Shown here one piece after another: positions 59,743 through 64,000 of a stretch of DNA of 64,000 bases. Each line of letters starts with the position of its first letter. Position 1 is the stretch's first letter. The stretch is from Caldatribacterium sp051549785 (GTDB lineage Bacteria > Atribacterota > Atribacteria > Atribacterales > Caldatribacteriaceae). The notes under the pieces were generated by a model. That model did not search any database and was not told where the DNA came from. It saw only the letters and a list, made by a program, of their open reading frames with translations. The stretch is taken from positions 1,798,001-1,862,000 of the forward strand of contig NZ_CP189974.1 in NCBI RefSeq assembly GCF_051549785.1, in the 5' to 3' direction. The position numbers and the translations under genes were made by a program.

Positions 59743-61029
59743 CTACCAGAGTTCCTCCCTTACTATTGTATCATCCCGGCGAGGACCAACAGAGATGAGC
59801 ACCACCGGAACCTCCAGAAAATCCTCAAGGGATTCTACAAAGGCCCGCACCGCCTTGGGAAGGTCACCGTACGACCGCACTTTTGAGATATCCTCGTCCC
59901 ACCCCTCGAACTCCCGGTACAGCGGTCGACACAGAGGCCAGAGAGAAGGGTCCATGGGGAAATCCTCGAGGATCTCTCCCCGAACCTCGTAGGCATAGCA
60001 CCATCTGACCCTGGGGAGTCCCCCAAGAACATCGAGCTTGGTCAGAGCCAGCGAGGTGATGTGGTTGACACGGAGGGCGTACCTCAAGACCACCCCGTCA
60101 AGCCATCCACAGCGGCGGGGACGCCCGGTGGTGGCACCGTACTCTCCCCCTTTTTCCCGAAGGTACACCCCGGTGGTATCCATGAGTTCTGTCGGAAAGG
60201 GCCCTTCACCCACCCGTGAGGTATAGGCTTTGCACACCCCAAGGACCTCGATATCGGTGACCGGGCCCATACCGGCACCAAGGAGCGCGCCACTGGCCAC
60301 CGGATAGGAGGAGGTGACGAAGGGATACGTCCCGTGGTCGAGATCGAGCATGGTCCCCTGAGCACCTTCGATGACGATACGTTTTCCAGCCCGCCACGCC
60401 TCATACAGAAACCGCGAGGTGTCCCGAACATAGGGCCGCAAATGCTGCCCGTAGGCGAGGTACTCTTCAAGAATCGCCTCATAGGAGAGCGGGGGATGGG
60501 AGAAAATGCGCTCCAGAATCCAGTTCTTGTACTCGAGAACCGGCCGGAGCTTTGCAGCGAAGATTTCAGGATGCAGAAGGTCCACAACCCGTATGCCCCA
60601 GCGGGCAACCTTATCCTCATACGCTGGCCCAATACCCTTGCCCGTGGTTCCGATTCTCCCCTTCCCCCGAAGGCGTTCATAGAGCCCGTCAAGCAGGCGG
60701 TGATACGGCATGACCACATGGGCTTTTTCGCTGACAAAAAGCCTTTCTTGGAAGACAACCCCCTCCTGCTCGAGGAGGCGAACCTCTTCGAAGAACGCCA
60801 GGGGATCGATGACCATCCCGTCACCGAGAATACAGACCTTTCCGGGCAGAAGGACGCCAGAGGGAATGAGGTGGAAAACGTATTTCTTCTCCCCCACGAT
60901 GACCGTGTGCCCAGCGTTGTTCCCTCCCTGAGCCCGTACCACCACATCTCCTGACTGGCTCAGGTAGTCAACAATCCTCCCCTTGCCCTCGTCCCCCCAG
61001 TGCGTTCCCACCACAATGCAGATGCTCAC
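59743..61029 (-). CDS. purA: Adenylosuccinate synthetase
   Basis: 428 aa from GTG 61029, 5 bases after AAGGTGG; an ATG at 61044 overlapping the guaA stop (ATGA) is an alternative with no ribosome-binding site. It catalyses IMP + Asp + GTP to adenylosuccinate, the first AMP-specific step. P-loop-like GTHWGDEGKGRIVDYL is near the N-terminus, followed by GGNNAGHTV, GTTGKGIGPAYEDK and IEGAQGTMLDLDHGTYPFVT-type substrate loops. Confidence 0.96.
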   Translation of the reverse strand: MSICIVVGTHWGDEGKGRIVDYLSQSGDVVVRAQGGNNAGHTVIVGEKKYVFHLIPSGVLLPGKVCILGDGMVIDPLAFFEEVRLLEQEGVVFQERLFVSEKAHVVMPYHRLLDGLYERLRGKGRIGTTGKGIGPAYEDKVARWGIRVVDLLHPEIFAAKLRPVLEYKNWILERIFSHPPLSYEAILEEYLAYGQHLRPYVRDTSRFLYEAWRAGKRIVIEGAQGTMLDLDHGTYPFVTSSYPVASGALLGAGMGPVTDIEVLGVCKAYTSRVGEGPFPTELMDTTGVYLREKGGEYGATTGRPRRCGWLDGVVLRYALRVNHITSLALTKLDVLGGLPRVRWCYAYEVRGEILEDFPMDPSLWPLCRPLYREFEGWDEDISKVRSYGDLPKAVRAFVESLEDFLEVPVVLISVGPRRDDTIVREELW

Positions 61030-61040
61030 TCCCACCACCT

Positions 61041-62579
61041 TCATTCCCATTCAATCGTCGCGGGAGGTTTGGAGGTAATGTCATAGACCACCCTCCCTAT
61101 CCCTGCCACTTCGTTCACGATGCGCCGGGCGATGACGTCAAGGGTGTCATAGGAAATCCTTGCCCAATCGGCGGTCATACCGTCCTCACTCATGACCGCC
61201 CGGATGACCCCCACGTACTTGTACGTCCGCTCATCCCCCATAACACCGACGCTCCGGACCGGAACCAGAACTCCAAAGGACTGCCAGAGCTTCCGGTAAA
61301 TCGGCGATTTCCGCAACTCCTGGTCAATGATGGCGTCCATGTCCCGGAGAATCGCCAGCCGTTCCTCGGTCACCTCGCCGATGATACGTACGGCAAGGCC
61401 AGGACCGGGGAAGGGCTGTCGCCAGATGATGTCCTCGGGGATGCCGAGTTCTGCCGCCAGCCTCCGGACCTCGTCCTTAAAGAGGAACCGTAGGGGCTCG
61501 AGGACCTTAAGGTGCATGTGTTCGGGAAGCCCTCCAACGTTGTGGTGGGTTTTGATTCGGGCCGATGGACCCCACACCGAGACGCTCTCGATGACATCCG
61601 GATAGGTCGTCCCCTGGAGGAGATAGGTGACGTCTCCGAGTTTTCTCGCCTCTTCCTCGAAGATTTCCACAAACACCCGACCGATAATCTTCCGCTTTTC
61701 CTCAGGGTCCACGACTCCCCGAAGGGCGAGAAGAAAACGTTCCCTGGCATCAACATAAATCACCCGGTCTTTCCCCAGAAGTGCCCGCATGTTGGAGAGC
61801 ACCTGCTCCGCCTCTCCCTTCCGCAAAAGACCGTTGTTGACGAAGATGCAGCTCAGCTGGTCCCCGATAGCCCGATAGGTCAGGACCGCCGCGGTAACCG
61901 AGTCCACCCCACCGCTGAGCGCACACACGACTCGCTCCTTCTGAACCTCGTTGCGGACATACTGGATCTGCTGCTTCACAATGGACTCGGGAGTCCATTC
62001 AGGACGACATCCACAGATACCAAAAACGAAGTTCGCAAGGATCTCCTTCCCCAGAGGGGTATGGGAAACTTCGGGATGGAACTGAATACCCCAGATTCTC
62101 CCGCTTTTGTCCCTGACTGCAGCGTACTCGCACCCTTCTGTTCGGGCCACGCAGACAAAGTCCTCAGGGATCTCCTTCACACTGTCCCCATGGCTCATCC
62201 AGCAGACCATCTCACTTCCCAGACCTTCGAAGAGCCCTCCCCGTTCGAGAACGAAAAGGAGGGCCCTCCCGTACTCCCGGCTCTGAGACCGGATGACCTT
62301 CCCTCCCAGGGTACTGACGAGAAGCTGCATCCCGTAGCAGATACCAAGGACTGGCTTTCCGCTTTCGAGGACTCCCTGTGGCAGCCGGGGGGCATTCTCA
62401 TCGGTGACACTGTAAGGGCTTCCTGAAAGAATGATACCCCGGATTTCAGCATCGGACAGCGAGGGACAACCCCGCATGTGGTATGGCCAGATTTCACAGT
62501 ACACCTGGAGCTCCCGAATGCGGCGAGCAATGAGCTGAGTGTACTGAGAACCAAAATCCAGAATGACAATCTTATCCAT
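61041..62579 (-). CDS. guaA: GMP synthase (glutamine-hydrolysing)
   Basis: 512 aa. The N-terminal class I glutamine amidotransferase (1-190) has nucleophile Cys in LGICYGMQLL and His/Glu in QFHPEVSHT. The ATP-pyrophosphatase domain has SGGVDSVTAA, and the C-terminal dimerisation domain ends in the usual PPATIEWE. It converts XMP to GMP. It follows guaB3 by 9 bases. Confidence 0.98.
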   Translation of the reverse strand: MDKIVILDFGSQYTQLIARRIRELQVYCEIWPYHMRGCPSLSDAEIRGIILSGSPYSVTDENAPRLPQGVLESGKPVLGICYGMQLLVSTLGGKVIRSQSREYGRALLFVLERGGLFEGLGSEMVCWMSHGDSVKEIPEDFVCVARTEGCEYAAVRDKSGRIWGIQFHPEVSHTPLGKEILANFVFGICGCRPEWTPESIVKQQIQYVRNEVQKERVVCALSGGVDSVTAAVLTYRAIGDQLSCIFVNNGLLRKGEAEQVLSNMRALLGKDRVIYVDARERFLLALRGVVDPEEKRKIIGRVFVEIFEEEARKLGDVTYLLQGTTYPDVIESVSVWGPSARIKTHHNVGGLPEHMHLKVLEPLRFLFKDEVRRLAAELGIPEDIIWRQPFPGPGLAVRIIGEVTEERLAILRDMDAIIDQELRKSPIYRKLWQSFGVLVPVRSVGVMGDERTYKYVGVIRAVMSEDGMTADWARISYDTLDVIARRIVNEVAGIGRVVYDITSKPPATIEWE

Positions 62580-62588
62580 ACCCGGCGC

Positions 62589-63749
62589 TCACCGTCCCAT
62601 GCCCACACCCTGTTCCCTCTGCAGGTGTTTCCCCTCAGTCCAGATACTCGGTGCCACGACAATTTCGACCTTCTGCATTTCCCGAATATTCCGTGCCCCC
62701 AGAGACCCCATGGCCACCCTGAGCGCTCCGACGAGATTCATTGTGCCATCGGTGACCGTACTTGGGCCAAAGAGGATTTCCCGAAGACTCCCCTTAATGC
62801 CAACCCTGATGAGCGTCCCACGGGGTAGTGCCGGGTCTGGAGTGGCCATGCCCCAGTGGTGCCCCCGACCGGGAGCTTCCTGGGCGCTGGCCAGAGGCGA
62901 GCCAAGCATCACGGCATCTGCTCCACTGGCTATCGCTTTGGCGATATCTCCACCCACCCGCATGCCTCCATCGGTAATCACCGCCACGTACCGGCCGGTG
63001 CTCTTCAGGTAATCTTCCCGGGCCGCTGCCACATCCACCGTTGCCGTCACCTGGGGAACACCAATGCCAAGAACAGCCCTCGTGGTGCAGGCAGCTCCGG
63101 GGCCAATACCAACGAGAATGCCGCTCACTCCCGCACGCATGAGCTCCAGGGCCACCTCATAGGTGGCACAGTTCCCCACAACCACAGGAACGGGAACCTC
63201 CCGACAGAACTTCTCAAGGTCCAGAGCCTGGAGCGAAGAGGAAACATAACGGAGGGTGGTCACCGTGGCCTGAATGACCAGGACGTCAACCCCGGCCTGG
63301 ATGGCCCTCCTGCCAAGCGTTTCGGCCCGAAGAGGGGTAACGGATACCGCCGCAGGAACATTATGAGACTTAATCTCCTCAATCCGCCGGTCGATGAGCT
63401 TCTCCTTAATGGGTTCCTGGTACACCCGCTGGAGCAGCGCAGCAACCTCGTCTTTAGGCCGGGAGATGATTTCCTCAATCACCGCGTAGGGGTCTTCGTA
63501 GCGAGTGAATAGCCCCTCGAGGTTCAGGACTCCCAGGGCTCCAAGCTTTCCCAGCTCCACAGCCATACGGGGGTCCACCACCCCATCCATGGCCGCTCCA
63601 AGAATAGGAACCTCAAGCCGTACTGATCCGATACTCGTTGAAACGTCTACATCCTTTGGGTCCACCGTGACATTGCCCGGCACAAGGGACACATCATCAA
63701 ACCCAAAGGTCATCCGCGCCTTTCGGTTTCTCCCCAAAAAGTACTCCAT
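62589..63749 (-). CDS. guaB3: GuaB3-family IMP dehydrogenase-like protein
   Basis: 386 aa from ATG 63749, 6 bases after AAGGTGA; the GTG 9 bases upstream lies within that site. It is a TIM-barrel protein of the IMPDH/GMP reductase superfamily without CBS domains. The N-terminal FGFDDVSLVPGNVTVDPKDVD and GVLNLEGLFTRYEDP, and the C-terminal APGRGHHWGMATP, match the GuaB3 subfamily of actinobacteria and cyanobacteria rather than classical GuaB. Active-site Cys221 lies in GPGAACTTR. Context (guaA, purA) suggests purine interconversion. Whether it makes XMP or, as reported for cyanobacterial GuaB3, reduces GMP to IMP cannot be decided here. Confidence 0.88.
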   Translation of the reverse strand: MEYFLGRNRKARMTFGFDDVSLVPGNVTVDPKDVDVSTSIGSVRLEVPILGAAMDGVVDPRMAVELGKLGALGVLNLEGLFTRYEDPYAVIEEIISRPKDEVAALLQRVYQEPIKEKLIDRRIEEIKSHNVPAAVSVTPLRAETLGRRAIQAGVDVLVIQATVTTLRYVSSSLQALDLEKFCREVPVPVVVGNCATYEVALELMRAGVSGILVGIGPGAACTTRAVLGIGVPQVTATVDVAAAREDYLKSTGRYVAVITDGGMRVGGDIAKAIASGADAVMLGSPLASAQEAPGRGHHWGMATPDPALPRGTLIRVGIKGSLREILFGPSTVTDGTMNLVGALRVAMGSLGARNIREMQKVEIVVAPSIWTEGKHLQREQGVGMGR

Positions 63750-63754
63750 AGGCC

Positions 63755-64000
63755 TCACCTTTTCTCTATCTCCGTCTCTTCAGCAATAATAACCTCAGTG
63801 GTCAACACAAGAGAGGCCACGCTCAATGCGTTCTGCAGAGCTACCCGGACCACTTTGGCGGGGTCCACAATGCCTGCCGCGAACATGTCGGCGAAATCGC
63901 CCCGGACCACGTCAAACCCCATATTCCAGGGTTCCGCCCTCATCTTCCCCACTATGAGGGGCCCCTGATATCCAGCGTTTTCGGCAATCTGTCTTGCAGG
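63755..64000 (-). CDS. groEL: Chaperonin GroEL (C-terminal end, cut by window edge)
   Basis: The last 81 codons and the stop, open to the right edge. The sequence contains ARQIAENAGYQGPLIVGKM, GFDVVRGDFADMFAAGIVDPAKVVR and ALQNALSVASLVLTTEVIIAE in succession, the classic equatorial-domain C-terminus of GroEL. It ends EIEKR without the Gly-Gly-Met repeat tail found in many GroELs. guaB3 starts 5 bases after the stop. Confidence 0.95.
   Translation of the reverse strand, partial: PARQIAENAGYQGPLIVGKMRAEPWNMGFDVVRGDFADMFAAGIVDPAKVVRVALQNALSVASLVLTTEVIIAEETEIEKR

Noticed and set aside
1..64000. CRISPR arrays, insertion sequences, prophage, rRNA genes, replication origin
   Set aside because: No direct-repeat arrays, transposase, integrase, rRNA or DnaA-box cluster were recognised on either strand.

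Overview
The window is a gene-dense, GC-rich stretch of bacterial chromosome made almost entirely of housekeeping genes. Apart from one penicillin-binding protein gene and one tRNA, every gene lies on the minus strand, so the window reads from right to left as a few very long polycistronic blocks. I see no insertion sequence, prophage, CRISPR array or other mobile element, and no gene-free stretch longer than about 120 bases. Many starts are GTG or TTG, and 4-base ATGA/GTGA overlaps are common. FabK replaces other enoyl-ACP reductases, and liv and dpp peptide/amino-acid uptake systems are present together with ackA-pta. This suggests an anaerobic, possibly thermophilic, peptide- or sugar-using fermenter. 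A member of Atribacterota (Caldatribacterium-like) or another deep-branching lineage would fit, but I cannot prove the taxonomy from this sequence.

Layout, read in the direction of transcription (right to left). Block A (64000-50207): groEL 3' end, guaB3, guaA, purA, ligA, gatC, gatA, gatB, dnaE and a secreted TPR protein, i.e. purine, translation and replication functions. A tRNA-Leu(CAA) on the plus strand (50116-50204), with a consensus promoter, separates it from block B. Block B (50070-38824): a Pol I-like 5' nuclease without a recognisable polymerase domain, glgA, coaE, uvrB, uvrA, uvrC, whiA. Block C (38727-37621): a solo sugar-ABC ATPase (msmX/ugpC type) with its own promoter and a strong terminator. 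Block D (37505-28632): gap, tpiA, secG, a nicotinate phosphoribosyltransferase and a dipeptide ABC transporter (dppABCDF). Block E (28562-21185): infC with an apparent non-canonical AUC start, rpmI, rplT, pheS, pheT, cvpA, mutS2. The class A penicillin-binding protein (19257-21182, plus strand) converges on mutS2 and diverges from block F. Block F (19204-1): queT, tyrS, livJ, livH, a livM-livG fusion, livF, recG, rsmD, coaD, pta, ackA, yceD, rpmF, plsX, fabK, fabD, fabG, acpP, rnc, smc (the last truncated by the window edge).

Working together: queT-tyrS couples queuosine precursor uptake with the synthetase for a tRNA that normally carries queuosine. coaD and coaE, acpP and the fab genes form the CoA/fatty-acid axis feeding plsX. 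ackA-pta gives acetate/ATP metabolism. uvrABC, ligA, the 5' nuclease, recG and mutS2 form a DNA repair set. dnaE retains a complete PHP metal site, suggesting built-in proofreading.

Most noteworthy: (1) the Pol I-like protein that keeps all 5' nuclease residues but has lost polymerase motifs A, B and C; (2) infC with a likely AUC start; (3) active-site substitutions in two neighbouring enzymes, RNase III (Asp to Ser) and FabG (tetrad Asn to Cys); (4) the LivM-LivG fusion; (5) perfect U-less hairpins after both solute-binding-protein genes; (6) overlapping divergent -10 elements between queT and the PBP gene.
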